Origin: Methylotenera sp.
GTDB lineage: Bacteria > Pseudomonadota > Gammaproteobacteria > Burkholderiales > Methylophilaceae
Reading direction: 5' to 3'
DNA: 64,000 nt
Assembly: GCA_030693535.1 (NCBI GenBank)
Contig: JAUYAL010000046.1
Span: 84,807-148,806, forward strand
Position numbers and translations under genes: made by a program. Within the stretch, counting starts at the first letter, position 1. Each line of letters starts with the position of its first letter. Shown here piece by piece: positions 27,216-36,695 of this stretch. Under the pieces are notes generated by a model, which worked only from the letters and a program-made list of their open reading frames with translations, was not told the DNA's origin and made no database searches.

Positions 27216-28859
27216 TTACTGAAGCTCGCGAATTCTTGCCTCGAGCGTCGCTCTATCCGGGCTGATACCACCAGATTTGTTTAGCGCATCTAAAGCGCGC
27301 TCATATTGCTTTAATGCAAGGTTAGATTTTCCCATTTGATCCAAGCTAATCGCTAAATTAAATGCATAATCTGCATTATCAGGTACAAGCCTACTGGCGT
27401 TAAAATAAGCCTCTTGTGCTGAAGGCCACTGGCCTTGCTCTGCATATAAATTACCCAAGGCCGCGTGCAGGTTTGCCGCATCTGGGTGCTGGGCCAACAT
27501 ATTCTTAATACGACTTTCTGCTCCCACTGTATCTGTAGTGTCTTGCTGGTTGCTATTGCTTGCGCCCATGATTGCGGAGAGTGCTATGGTATTTTTAGGC
27601 TCAATCTCTAGTACTTTTTGGTACCAACCCGCCGAATCTGCATCACGGCCTTGTCTCTGTGCAATAGCCGCCATGCCCAACAGCGCATCTACATTACGTA
27701 CATCACGTTGTAATACTTGTCTGTATTGTTGTTGTGCGGAAACATCATTACCACGAGTAAAAGCTTGGTATGCCGCCATTAAAGTTGGATCCACACCAGA
27801 TGTGGCCGCTTTACTAATTAGTTTCAATGGCTTACGTTTCGGGTTACTTCTAGGTTCTGTATTGTATGAAACTACACTATCGGTATAAATTTCATTATTA
27901 TTGTTGCCTTTTTTGTTAGCTCGCGATTTTGTAGACTCTGCCTGATTAACATCTTCGAGCATGCCTGACTTTTCAAGATGATTTTCTGGCACTTTGTTTT
28001 CAAATGTGGGCGCGCTTGTTTTGTTAACCAACTTTGTAGCCGTTTCATCTAATGCTGCTTGATTGACTGCATCCTGAGTTTCTTGATTTGTAACTGCACT
28101 TTCTATAGGTACATCAACTTTAGGTAACTGTGCTGCCTCAATTACTGTAACTTCTACAGGAGAAACCTGTGGCTGAGCTGGCTTAGCCACAATAGGATTT
28201 ACAACCACAATATCAGGCGAGGTTAATTTTTTTATATAACCATAGCCCTGCAAACCCAACCAGACTAAAAGCGCACCAGCTACCCCCAAAATCACAAGCG
28301 CTGATTTTGAACTGGATGCTTTGACCGCTTTATTGGCGACAAAAACCTTGGCAGCAGCCTTTTGACTGAGCTCTGCCTCAGGATTTTGAATCGCTGGCGT
28401 TAATTTAGCTGCGGTTGTGGAGTTTTTTGCAAAATTACTTTTTGACGATTGTGACGAACTGCTTTTTGCAGAATCTGCTTGCATTGATGATTTAGCAATT
28501 GCCTTATCTAACAAGTTATCTGTGGCTTTAACGCCAACTTTAGCTGATGATCCATGAGCGACACTTGGCTTAGGTTTAGCATATTTACTCGCCGCAATGT
28601 GCACGCTCGTTAGACCTGCTTCTTCCTCTAGCGTGAGATCTCTTTCTATTACTTCTTGTACTTCGGAAACTTCAACTGCCTCTAAAGCTGCCAAATTCTC
28701 TGCTATAGCCTGCTCTGTCTCAACTTCTGGTTTAGGCTCTACGGGCATGAGCTCCAATATCAGAGCATCATCAGCCACGAACTCACCCGTCAGCTTTTTG
28801 CTTTTTTCTGCCTGCTTGTTTTTATCTAAATGATCTAATGCTTTAATGAGTAAACTCAT
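27216..28859 (-). CDS. MshN-like TPR protein
   Basis: A 547-aa inner-membrane protein. The N-terminal 185 residues are low-complexity Ala/Ser/Lys/Glu; one membrane helix is at about 190-208 (ALVILGVAGALLVWLGLQGY). A long Pro/Val/Asn linker follows, and at least four TPR units occupy about 360-540 (ALLGMAAIAQRQGRDADSAG, ALGNLYAEQGQWPSAQEAY, FNLAISLDQMGKSNLALKQY). MshN of MSHA clusters has this layout and is thought to scaffold assembly in the periplasm. It starts eight bases after the secretin gene. Confidence 0.78.
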   Translation of the reverse strand: MSLLIKALDHLDKNKQAEKSKKLTGEFVADDALILELMPVEPKPEVETEQAIAENLAALEAVEVSEVQEVIERDLTLEEEAGLTSVHIAASKYAKPKPSVAHGSSAKVGVKATDNLLDKAIAKSSMQADSAKSSSSQSSKSNFAKNSTTAAKLTPAIQNPEAELSQKAAAKVFVANKAVKASSSKSALVILGVAGALLVWLGLQGYGYIKKLTSPDIVVVNPIVAKPAQPQVSPVEVTVIEAAQLPKVDVPIESAVTNQETQDAVNQAALDETATKLVNKTSAPTFENKVPENHLEKSGMLEDVNQAESTKSRANKKGNNNNEIYTDSVVSYNTEPRSNPKRKPLKLISKAATSGVDPTLMAAYQAFTRGNDVSAQQQYRQVLQRDVRNVDALLGMAAIAQRQGRDADSAGWYQKVLEIEPKNTIALSAIMGASNSNQQDTTDTVGAESRIKNMLAQHPDAANLHAALGNLYAEQGQWPSAQEAYFNASRLVPDNADYAFNLAISLDQMGKSNLALKQYERALDALNKSGGISPDRATLEARIRELQ

Positions 28860-28867
28860 ATAAAAGT

Positions 28868-30676
28868 TTACCTTTCATTTTCCGCTTCAGTTTCTAGCGC
28901 TTGAGATGGCAAATATTGCTTATAGCTAGAAAGCTCATCACTTTCTAAACTAGCATTTTTAATAATTGTTGGGCGCAAAAATATGACGAGTTCAGTTTTT
29001 TGATTATTATAATCACGTCCTTTAAACACCTCCCCAACTACTGGCACATCTGAAATTCCAGGCACAGCATCAGTATTACGCTGCATTCCGTCTTGCATCA
29101 GTCCACCCAAGATTGCCGTATTACCACTATTCACTTGCAGCAGCGATTCCATTTCGCGCACCTGAATTTGTGGAATTTGGCTAACAATATTGCCTAACTG
29201 TGGGTTTGGATCACGTACAAAACTCACCACACGAGAAATTGTAGGGCGAACATTGATATTGACAGCACTCGATTCACTAATTTGTGGCGTAACGCTCATC
29301 ACAATCCCGACTGGGACTGTGTTGGGGGTAGTAGTGATTGTAGCAAGTGCGCCACCTTGAATACCTTGAGACTGCTGAGCTTGTACTGTAAAGTAAACCA
29401 AATTATCAACTACTTTTAAAATAGCTGTTTGGTTATTCAACACCATTAGTTTTGGGCTAGATATAACTTTAGTATCACCAAATTGTTTTAATAAAGTAAC
29501 AGACGCGGCGAGATTTCCTAATGAACTCACTGGATTTAAGTATCCAACGGCAAAGCCAGTAGTTGCAGCGTTAATATTTGGGCCTAATGACTGTTGAAAG
29601 GTAAATCCACTGTTTGTAGCGCCGTTTCCAAAACGACTCCAATCTATACCCGCTTGAAAACTGTCATTTAATCTCACCTCTACGAGAGTGGCTTCTATCA
29701 ATACTTGGCGTTTGGCACTTCCCATTACCTTATCAATAAATTCTAGTATTTTCTCATGTTGCTTATTGGTTGCACGCACATTAATAATGCCAGCTTCTCG
29801 GTTCATTATCACGGTTCCAGCAAACAAGGTTTTATATTCGTTTCTATCTTCCTCTTTTTCACGTTTTATATTAGCAGCATCGGCAGTATCCGAGTTTTTC
29901 TCTGATACTGCCGATGCTTTCCCATTTGATTTACTTGTATTTTCTGCTCGCGTAATGAGCACCTCTTTATCCGTTTCGGCTAATATGTCTTTTAGATTTT
30001 TTTCTAAAGTATCCCAAAAGTGACTCTTAGATTCACTCTTCACAGAAGTTCTTGAGCTGTTATTTGCACCATTTCCTGAACTGCTACTTGACGCCCCTCC
30101 TGCGCCCGAGACTTGAGATGTACTTGAAATTTGCCCATCTGCACCAATAAAACCTGCGGTATCACGTGACATATTCACGTAATCAACTTTGTAAGTGCGT
30201 AACACAGGCTGGTCTGGTACGATTGAAAGCACATTGCCTTGAATCTTATAAGTCAAATCTACTTGCTTAGATAAGCGCTCTAAAATAGCTGGCAAGGTTT
30301 GATCTACCGCATTCAAAGTAACACGGCCTTGAATCGAAGGATGAATATCAATATTGAGTTTGCTATCACGCGCAATGGCGAACAGCACTTCTTTTACCGG
30401 GGTGTCATACACCACAATGCTATAAAGCTGTGCTTTGGTTTTCGCTTTAGGGGGGGGTAAATAAGTATTGCTAGTGACTGGTTTAGGAATACTCGCATTT
30501 GCAGACTTTGCTGTAGCTGAGTTGCCTGCAGATTCTGCTGTTGTTTGTTGGTTCGAGGTATTTTGGCCATCAATATGACCCTTTGATGGCTTAATTTTAG
30601 ATTGATGCGCGCAGGCCGACATGCCCAACGCGAGCACAATGCCTAGCAACGATAAGATTTTTTTGTTATTTGCCAC
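28868..30676 (-). CDS. mshL: MshL-type outer-membrane secretin
   Basis: A 602-aa secretin lipoprotein. The signal ends in lipobox MSAC (Cys near residue 22). An STN-like domain with repeated N-type folds occupies about 80-190 (VVYDTPVKEVLFAIARDSKL), a Ser/Gly-rich spacer is near 200, and the C-terminal secretin domain includes VEVRLNDSFQAGIDWSRFG and GNTAILGGLMQDGMQRNTDA, ending LVIFLRPTII. It forms the ring through which the pilus or substrate leaves. The start is GTG with GGGAG ten bases upstream. Confidence 0.92.
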   Translation of the reverse strand: MANNKKILSLLGIVLALGMSACAHQSKIKPSKGHIDGQNTSNQQTTAESAGNSATAKSANASIPKPVTSNTYLPPPKAKTKAQLYSIVVYDTPVKEVLFAIARDSKLNIDIHPSIQGRVTLNAVDQTLPAILERLSKQVDLTYKIQGNVLSIVPDQPVLRTYKVDYVNMSRDTAGFIGADGQISSTSQVSGAGGASSSSSGNGANNSSRTSVKSESKSHFWDTLEKNLKDILAETDKEVLITRAENTSKSNGKASAVSEKNSDTADAANIKREKEEDRNEYKTLFAGTVIMNREAGIINVRATNKQHEKILEFIDKVMGSAKRQVLIEATLVEVRLNDSFQAGIDWSRFGNGATNSGFTFQQSLGPNINAATTGFAVGYLNPVSSLGNLAASVTLLKQFGDTKVISSPKLMVLNNQTAILKVVDNLVYFTVQAQQSQGIQGGALATITTTPNTVPVGIVMSVTPQISESSAVNINVRPTISRVVSFVRDPNPQLGNIVSQIPQIQVREMESLLQVNSGNTAILGGLMQDGMQRNTDAVPGISDVPVVGEVFKGRDYNNQKTELVIFLRPTIIKNASLESDELSSYKQYLPSQALETEAENER

Positions 30677-30798
30677 AGCGTATTTACTCCCAACTTAATG
30701 CTTTATTTACATTCTTTTACACATTTTGCATAATACATCAAAAAATGCAAGAAAAACTTACAGAATATCAATTGTTTACAATAAGTTACAAGCCATAT

Positions 30799-32412
30799 TT
30801 ATTGCGCTTGCTCAATATCTCGATTAATACCTGCCAAAGTGCGCAAATATGGCCGATTGTTTTTAATGGGCTCTGGTAAGTTTTTTAGTGCAGCAAGTGC
30901 ATCACCACGCTCAGGAAAATTACCATATAAAATCACGGCATAAACTTCACCGTTTTGTTTTTTACGATAGATATAAATGTTATCAACCTCTAGTTGTTGA
31001 CTAATTTTATCTAGCTCAACTTTTAAATGTTTATCATTAAATTTATCACTATTTGATTTGGCTTCTGTCGGCAACGACTTAATCTGCAGTGTAATCGTAT
31101 TTGGCTGTTCGCTAAATAACCAGCTGCGGGTCAGCTCCATACGTTTATCTACTAACGCTTGCTTAGTATCTATTATTTTTTTAACTACTAAAGCATCTGG
31201 CTTGACTATAGGCGCCACAGGCTGAACCGTTGCTATACTAGTCTGTGTATTGGTTGGGCTGGCAACAACAGCGTCGCCTACTTTTGGCGCTGGCAACGTT
31301 GCAGGTAAAACGTTAGCTGTTGAATTGGCAGGAAGAACTGAAGTATCATTTGTTGTCGTGGCATTTACATCATTAGCGATTGCTACAGAATTTTCGATTG
31401 CCGTTGTTTCTTTCGCAACGACTGCAACGGGGTTTTTCACTGGTGATATTTTAATGAGTTTATTCTCAACCTTATTCACGCTAGGTTTAAAATTAGCTTG
31501 TGGGTTATATTGATACTGCCACCATATATATACCATGGAAGCGGCTAGTAGACCAATTAATACAATTGCCCAAACAAAATACTGTTTGTAATTAGTAGAA
31601 TTTCTACCAAACTCACTATCTTGTATCGCGGCTTTTACATGCTTAGGTGTAACTTGATAAACATTATCGGCAAAGGCTGCCAATAAAGATTTATCTGCCA
31701 ATATATTCACTCGTCGCGCCAAACCTTTGGCTGCACTTGAGAGTTTTTTAATCGCTGCATCTGAAAACAAGTGTGGCCCGTGGTAGCCCGCTGCGCGTAA
31801 TCGTAATATTAAATATTCGCCGACGTCTTTGGTTGCTAGCGGATCTAAATGAAAACTGTGCGTGATACGTTCACGCAATTGGCGAATATTAGATTCACTC
31901 AAGTTAATGTCTAACTCAGGCTGACCAAATAACACAATCTGTAATAATTTATCTTGCTTAGTTTCTAAGTTAGAAAGTAGCCGTATCTCCTCCAAAGTCG
32001 CCAACGGCATGCCTTGCGCTTCTTCTACAAAAATCACCACTTGTCGACCTTCTGCATGGCGACTAAGTAAGTGTGCTTGCAACAATTGCATAACTTTCAG
32101 TCGATCTGCATTTTTTGGTAATTGGAGTTGTAGCTCAAACGCAATCGCGTGCAATACATCTTCAGGCGCTACACTTGGATTAGCAAGATAAATACTTTCA
32201 ATTTTTTCAGGCAAAATTGTTTGTAGCATGCGGCAGAGCATGGTTTTACCGCTCCCGACCTCGCCCACCACCTTAATAATGCCTTCACCATTGGTAATGG
32301 CATAGACAAGCGCGTCTAGCACAGCACCACGATTACATCCCGAAAAGAAAAAGTCTGTGTTCGGGGTGATTTTGAATGGCGGCTCTTTTAAGCCAAAGTG
32401 AGGATAGTACAA
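30799..32412 (-). CDS. mshM: MshM/ExeA-type AAA protein
   Basis: A 537-aa protein. The N-terminal AAA domain starts YYPHFGLKEPPFKITPNTDF, with Walker A GEVGSGKTML at about 49-58 and Walker B VVIFVEEAQ near 125. A membrane helix is at about 275-297, then a Val/Thr/Pro-rich linker and a C-terminal domain (about 440-530) resembling SPOR-like peptidoglycan-binding folds (YGNFPERGDALAALKNLPEP). ExeA/MshM proteins help place the secretin through the cell wall. Initiation appears to be at TTG (32412), as the family N-terminus begins exactly there. Confidence 0.85.
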   Translation of the reverse strand: MYYPHFGLKEPPFKITPNTDFFFSGCNRGAVLDALVYAITNGEGIIKVVGEVGSGKTMLCRMLQTILPEKIESIYLANPSVAPEDVLHAIAFELQLQLPKNADRLKVMQLLQAHLLSRHAEGRQVVIFVEEAQGMPLATLEEIRLLSNLETKQDKLLQIVLFGQPELDINLSESNIRQLRERITHSFHLDPLATKDVGEYLILRLRAAGYHGPHLFSDAAIKKLSSAAKGLARRVNILADKSLLAAFADNVYQVTPKHVKAAIQDSEFGRNSTNYKQYFVWAIVLIGLLAASMVYIWWQYQYNPQANFKPSVNKVENKLIKISPVKNPVAVVAKETTAIENSVAIANDVNATTTNDTSVLPANSTANVLPATLPAPKVGDAVVASPTNTQTSIATVQPVAPIVKPDALVVKKIIDTKQALVDKRMELTRSWLFSEQPNTITLQIKSLPTEAKSNSDKFNDKHLKVELDKISQQLEVDNIYIYRKKQNGEVYAVILYGNFPERGDALAALKNLPEPIKNNRPYLRTLAGINRDIEQAQ

Positions 32413-32438
32413 ATTGAGTCCGCTTATTTTGAGGTGTT

Positions 32439-33872
32439 TTAATTTTCTTCGGGCGTACTCATGCGACTATACAGCGTTGTACGATTTACGTTGAGCAACT
32501 TTGCCGCTTGGCTTAAATTACCGTGCGTAAGTTGCATAGCAGCTTCAATATAAGCTCTTTCCCAAGTTTTAAGCACCTCATCTAAGCTCACATTCACCTG
32601 CCGCTGCAAATGACGTTGCGCTTGGGCTGTCATACCGCTCACATCGTTAAAGTTTAATGGCTCAGAACTCGACCATTGCGGGTCTGGTGCAGACAAATCA
32701 AATTCTGCAACAAGCTGCGTTGCGTTAAGCGTTTTTCCTGAATATTTTGCAATTAATCTAATCACAATATTTCTAAGCTCACGCACATTACCTGGAAAGC
32801 TATAATCCAGCCAGCGCACTTGCGCCGCCGTATCTAATACAAAAGGCGCTTGGCCAATCTGTTTGGCATAAAACTCAACGAAATGGTCGCGCAACAAGTG
32901 CTTATCTTCACCTAAATCTCGCACTGGTGGCACATGTACGGCAAACACGCTTAAGCGATGGTATAAATCAGATCTAAATTTTCCCGCTCGCACTTCTGCA
33001 CGCAAATCACGATTGGTCGCAGCCACGATTCGCGCCTGACTTTTGCGTGTTTGTGTTTCACCGATACGTTGGTATTCACCGTTCTCTAACACGCGTAGCA
33101 ACTTCGCTTGTAACTCTAAAGGCAATTCACCAATCTCATCCAGAAAAAGCGTACCTTCACTGGCATCTTCAAAATACCCCGCATGCGCTGAAGTAGCGCC
33201 AGTAAATGCGCCTTTAGTATGCCCAAATAATATGGATTCAGCCAACAAGGGTGAAATTGCCGCACAATTGATTGACAAATACGGCTGCATTACGCGTTTA
33301 CTTGCATAATGAAAGCTGCCTGCAACTAGCTCTTTTCCACTTCCCGACTCACCTTCAATCAATACAGGAAAAGGTGAATCTGCAAATTGTGTAATCTGCA
33401 TACGTAAGGCTTGCATAGGTAAACTATTACCCAACAAACCGTCATGCTCTTGCTCAGCTTTGATTTCATTCAGCTCAACATCTTGCACTTTGAGCGATTT
33501 TAGCAACATGTCTTTTAATTTTTCAACATCACAAGGCTTGGCAATAAAATCTACCGCGCCCAGCGATAATGCACGCTTCACATTCACATCATCACTTTGG
33601 CCAGACAGTACATGTATCTTGATAGTTGGGGAATGTGCTAAAAGGGCACTAACCACTTTAAAGCCTTCTTCAGGCGTGTGAGGTGAAGGTGGCAAACCAA
33701 GATCAACTAGTGCCAAGGCTGGCGGACTGTCCAACTGCAGAAGCAAGCTTTTTAATTGCGTATGTGATTCAGCAACACTGACTTCAAAATACTTGCTCAA
33801 AACAAAATGTAAGGTATCTGTGATGAGTGGATCATCATCAACAATCATTAATACAGGACGCAATGCCGCCAT
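32439..33872 (-). CDS. Sigma-54-dependent response regulator (NtrC type)
   Basis: A 477-aa regulator: receiver domain (about 1-125, phospho-acceptor Asp57 in ALVDLGLP, Lys in FIAKPCD), AAA+ domain (Walker A GESGSGKE near 172, sigma-54 contact loop GAFTGA near 228, Walker B GTLFLDEIGE), and a Fis-type HTH at the end (GNLSQAAKLLNVNRTTLYSR). It lies 26 bp upstream of mshM in the same direction and is the likely controller of the pilus cluster. It also resembles the PEP-CTERM-linked regulator PrsR. No histidine kinase gene is adjacent. Confidence 0.9.
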   Translation of the reverse strand: MAALRPVLMIVDDDPLITDTLHFVLSKYFEVSVAESHTQLKSLLLQLDSPPALALVDLGLPPSPHTPEEGFKVVSALLAHSPTIKIHVLSGQSDDVNVKRALSLGAVDFIAKPCDVEKLKDMLLKSLKVQDVELNEIKAEQEHDGLLGNSLPMQALRMQITQFADSPFPVLIEGESGSGKELVAGSFHYASKRVMQPYLSINCAAISPLLAESILFGHTKGAFTGATSAHAGYFEDASEGTLFLDEIGELPLELQAKLLRVLENGEYQRIGETQTRKSQARIVAATNRDLRAEVRAGKFRSDLYHRLSVFAVHVPPVRDLGEDKHLLRDHFVEFYAKQIGQAPFVLDTAAQVRWLDYSFPGNVRELRNIVIRLIAKYSGKTLNATQLVAEFDLSAPDPQWSSSEPLNFNDVSGMTAQAQRHLQRQVNVSLDEVLKTWERAYIEAAMQLTHGNLSQAAKLLNVNRTTLYSRMSTPEEN

Positions 33873-33961
33873 TCGTAAACCCTTTTTTATTAGATAACTA
33901 CAGCCATGAGTGTCACTATAGCTGTAAAGAGTATTTGTATCAATATGTTTGCCTAAATCAC

Positions 33962-33994
33962 AAAAACGCCCGCATAAACTGAATTATGTGGGCG
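33962..33994 (-). terminator. Terminator pointing left, upstream of the regulator
   Basis: On the minus strand CGCCCACATAA pairs with TTATGCGGGCG (33994-33984 and 33977-33967; one G-T pair) and is followed by a TTTTT run. It stops leftward transcription before the sigma-54 regulator. It now sits beyond the IS relic, so it may once have closed the cbpA-cbpM unit. Confidence 0.7.
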
Positions 33995-33995
33995 T

Positions 33996-34500
33996 CATTA
34001 AGCTATCGATTGCACCCAACTTGCTCAATTGCCAATTTAGCCCAAGCACACCCAATCAGGTATGGGTCGCTGTTATTACCCAGATTCCAACCGATGAAGG
34101 TTGGCTTTATCTTGCAGTAGTTAAAGATTGTCATACTTGTGAGATTGTTGGCTGGGTCATAGCCTAGCGAATAACAAAAACACTCGTATGTGATGCGCTA
34201 CGTGCCACTTAGTGGAGCAAGAAGCCAGGTGCTGATCTCATGCATCATTCAGCTAGTAATGCTCAAAAGCTTATCGCGCATTGCAAGCCGGTTACAAAAT
34301 GCAAACATCATTGAGCCGTAAAGGCGACTGTTGGGATAATGCGCCAATGGAAAGTTTCTTCGGAACGTTGAAGACTGAATGCTTACGTCATTACAAATTT
34401 AAAACTAGAGATGAAGCCAAGCGTGTGATGTTTGAATATATTGAGGTGCTTTACAATCGTATTCGCAGACATGCAAAAATAAACAAACTTGCACTGCTAC
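33996..34500 (+). pseudogene. IS3-family transposase relic
   Basis: Fragments of an IS3-family OrfB integrase. The left part reads QFSPSTPNQVWVAVITQIPT and DEGWLYLAVVKDCHTCEIVG, where the first catalytic Asp (normally DITY) is Val. In-frame stops and a frameshift follow, the second Asp region (HHSDRGSQY in relatives) has decayed to MHHSASNAQ, and the right part keeps SRKGDCWDNAPMESFFGTLK with the catalytic Glu. OrfA and both ends are missing. Clearly inactive. Confidence 0.85.
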
Positions 34501-34547
34501 TAAATCTGGTCGTAACTCAGTATTGTTTAAGCAAATTGTTTGCGATT

Positions 34548-34841
34548 TTATTTATTCAGTCTAGATATCTCGTCAAGTAAATCAAGCACCATCGCAACAC
34601 CTGGTGTATTAATTTCAAGATCACGGGATAATCTTAATGCCTTTTTAGTGCGTTGAAGTGCATCTCCACTAAAACGCCAGCTATCAGGAGAATTGCCTTG
34701 AGGGGCTAGAATCCCTTCATAAACCCATGCAACTATAAGTTCAGTTTCAGCATTTGTAGCATGACAGAGTTCTGAAATTGACAGATGAATTTCATTTTCA
34801 ACAATAGTGCTTTCTATGATCTCTATATTAGTGATACTCAT
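34548..34841 (-). CDS. cbpM: Chaperone modulator CbpM
   Basis: A 97-aa MerR-like helix-turn-helix protein of the CbpM family: [20 protein letters not shown], then [11 protein letters not shown] and [20 protein letters not shown], then [12 protein letters not shown]. CbpM binds the J-domain of CbpA and inhibits its co-chaperone and DNA-binding activity. It overlaps the end of the cbpA gene by four bases. It lies directly beside the IS relic, which approaches its stop codon from the left. Confidence 0.9.
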   Translation of the reverse strand: MSITNIEIIESTIVENEIHLSISELCHATNAETELIVAWVYEGILAPQGNSPDSWRFSGDALQRTKKALRLSRDLEINTPGVAMVLDLLDEISRLNK

Positions 34842-35782
34842 GATGATCCTTTCATATTCTCTCTGGGATTGAAATCAAAAGCTTTGGCCATTGCACGATA
34901 CGCCTCTTTTTCACCCTCACTTTCTGCTGGAGGTATTGCAATGGTGATGATTACATATAAATCGCCAGGCGTTGCTCCGGGAATTCCTCGACCTTTTAAT
35001 CTCAATTTTCGGTCTGATTTTGATCCAGATGGAATTTTAAGCTCAACGGAACCATTTGGTGTTGGTGCGCTAATTGTTGCGCCTAATGCGGCTTCCCAAG
35101 GTGTAACTGGCAAGTTCATATAGACATCTCGGCCTTCAATGCGAAAAAGTGCATGTGGCTTAAACAATATTTCTAGGTATAGATCACCCGCAGGTCCATT
35201 ACCAAGACCAGGAGATCCTTGACCACTCAACCGAAGGTGCTGACCAGCATGAATGCCAATTGGAATTACGACATCAAGTACTCGTTCTTGCATAATCACT
35301 CGACCTTGAGCATCGTGACTAGGCATTTGTAGGGAAATACTTCTTTTAGCCCCATGATAAGCATCACTTAGATCAATCATCACTTTTGCGTGATGATCTT
35401 GACCTTTGGCGTTCACATTCTGGTTTTGTCTACTTCGTGCATGACGACCAAATAGCGCTTCAAAAAACTCACTTTGATCAGTTGCTGAGTTTGGATCAAA
35501 TCCACTACCGCTGAATTCAAATCCGGAATCCCAGTTAGGGGGTGGGGTGAAATCTTGCCCGTGTTTGGTCTGACTACCTACTTGATCATATGCAGCGCGT
35601 TTTTCGGGGTCTTTCAAAACTGCATAAGCTTCACCAACCTCTTTAAAGCGATCCTCAGCATCAGGCTCTTTGCTCACATCAGGATGAAATTTACGAGCAA
35701 GCTTGCGGTATGCAACTTTTACTTCATCATCCGTAGCATTCCGTGTAATACCAAGTACTTCGTAGTAATCTTTAAATTTCAT
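34838..35782 (-). CDS. cbpA: DnaJ-class co-chaperone CbpA
   Basis: A 314-aa J-protein. The J-domain (1-70) starts [20 protein letters not shown] and has HPD at 33-35. It is followed by a Gly/Phe-rich linker ([15 protein letters not shown]) and two substrate-binding C-terminal domains; there is no zinc-finger domain, which separates it from DnaJ. It stimulates DnaK and can bind curved DNA. It is co-transcribed with its inhibitor cbpM. Confidence 0.93.
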   Translation of the reverse strand: MKFKDYYEVLGITRNATDDEVKVAYRKLARKFHPDVSKEPDAEDRFKEVGEAYAVLKDPEKRAAYDQVGSQTKHGQDFTPPPNWDSGFEFSGSGFDPNSATDQSEFFEALFGRHARSRQNQNVNAKGQDHHAKVMIDLSDAYHGAKRSISLQMPSHDAQGRVIMQERVLDVVIPIGIHAGQHLRLSGQGSPGLGNGPAGDLYLEILFKPHALFRIEGRDVYMNLPVTPWEAALGATISAPTPNGSVELKIPSGSKSDRKLRLKGRGIPGATPGDLYVIITIAIPPAESEGEKEAYRAMAKAFDFNPRENMKGSS

Positions 35783-36070
35783 TTGCAGACCTATCGCTAT
35801 TCATAAGAGTCACTTTTAAGATATACACCTAGTGATGGATTATCACAATGATAAATGTAAAATACTTACAAGTAAGATTAAGTTTTAAATGGAAATATTG
35901 TCTAGATTGCTATATGAAACCATTAAAGATGACTGTCAGCATCGGGTCGTATGCGCCAAATCCCAGTGACCGTTATGAAGAAACGTAGTTTCTTCGAGTT
36001 TCAAACGACGAATTTGTGTTGGTATATTAATTAGATATGGGAACAGTCTCAACTTAATGATGAGTGTTGA

Positions 36071-36160
36071 ATTCTTACTTGCCATGCACTAGCACGCTTG
36101 CGAAAGGCCGCCATTAACTTCTCCAAAAAGGACAAGAGAAGGACAAACAGCATAATCTGA
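36071..36160 (-). pseudogene. Relic of integrase 5' end plus leader
   Basis: This segment matches 48436-48524, the first codons and leader of the island integrase, with three substitutions and one extra A (about 96% identity by eye). It includes the start codon context (GCCATTAACTTCTCC) and the paired AGGACAA motifs at 36129-36135 and 36140-36146. The rest of the gene is absent. A related element was once here, or this end was copied by recombination. Confidence 0.85.
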
Positions 36161-36564
36161 GGGTGAAATGTGGTGCCCAAGACGATGGCACTGAGCACTG
36201 GGTTCAAATTATTAAGCTTGGCTAAATTGAAAAACGAACTATGTAAGCTCTCTAATTAAGCTCGAATGTCAGGAGTAGTTTCAAAGCTTACGGTCGCATG
36301 TGAAGCCTCTACTTCCGGAGTCGACCCCAAGCTGCCAGTTTAAAGATAATCTCTCTGATGTAGTTTTATTAAAGCTAAAACAGCGATACTAGCCTTTCTT
36401 GTCGTGTATTGAACCCCATAAGTGGCAAATGCAATAAACCAGACAATCTCAGGCTTATTAGATTTTTTCAATAGTACTGTTTGGTAATTTATTTTTCCAC
36501 GAAGCAATACTATCTATTCATTCAATTACTATTTGCATCTGTAGATCAACCGGCATACTGGTCA

Positions 36565-36595
36565 GGCTTGGTTTACTCTTGAACTAAACCAAGCC
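36565..36595. terminator. Possible terminator downstream of ccoG
   Basis: Perfect 11-bp arms (GGCTTGGTTTA at 36565-36575 and TAAACCAAGCC at 36585-36595) with a nine-base loop, 100 bp past the ccoG stop. No T run follows on either strand, so termination is uncertain. Confidence 0.35.
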
Positions 36596-36695
36596 GTAGG
36601 GCTAACGAACAAATAGACAAGTTACCACACCGGCGAGAAATTCAGACAGAAGTAACTCGTGTCATGAAATAGAATTTGGTAACGGACTTGCAGCT

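Larger units (their letters stand above)
35783..36695. other. Gene-poor scar region between cbpA and ccoG
   Basis: This 913-bp stretch has no credible coding frame. It holds a short hairpin at 35977-35995 (GAAGAAAC, GTA, GTTTCTTC), a 90-bp relic of an integrase 5' end at 36071-36160, and a perfect 11-bp stem-loop at 36565-36595. The left end presumably carries the cbpA promoter. It looks like debris from earlier mobile-element loss. Confidence 0.6.

Noticed and set aside
36161..36220. Possible tRNA fragment (TGGTGCCCAAG, GGGTTCAAATT) next to the integrase relic
   Set aside because: The pieces do not fit one cloverleaf in either direction; T-arm spacing is wrong.
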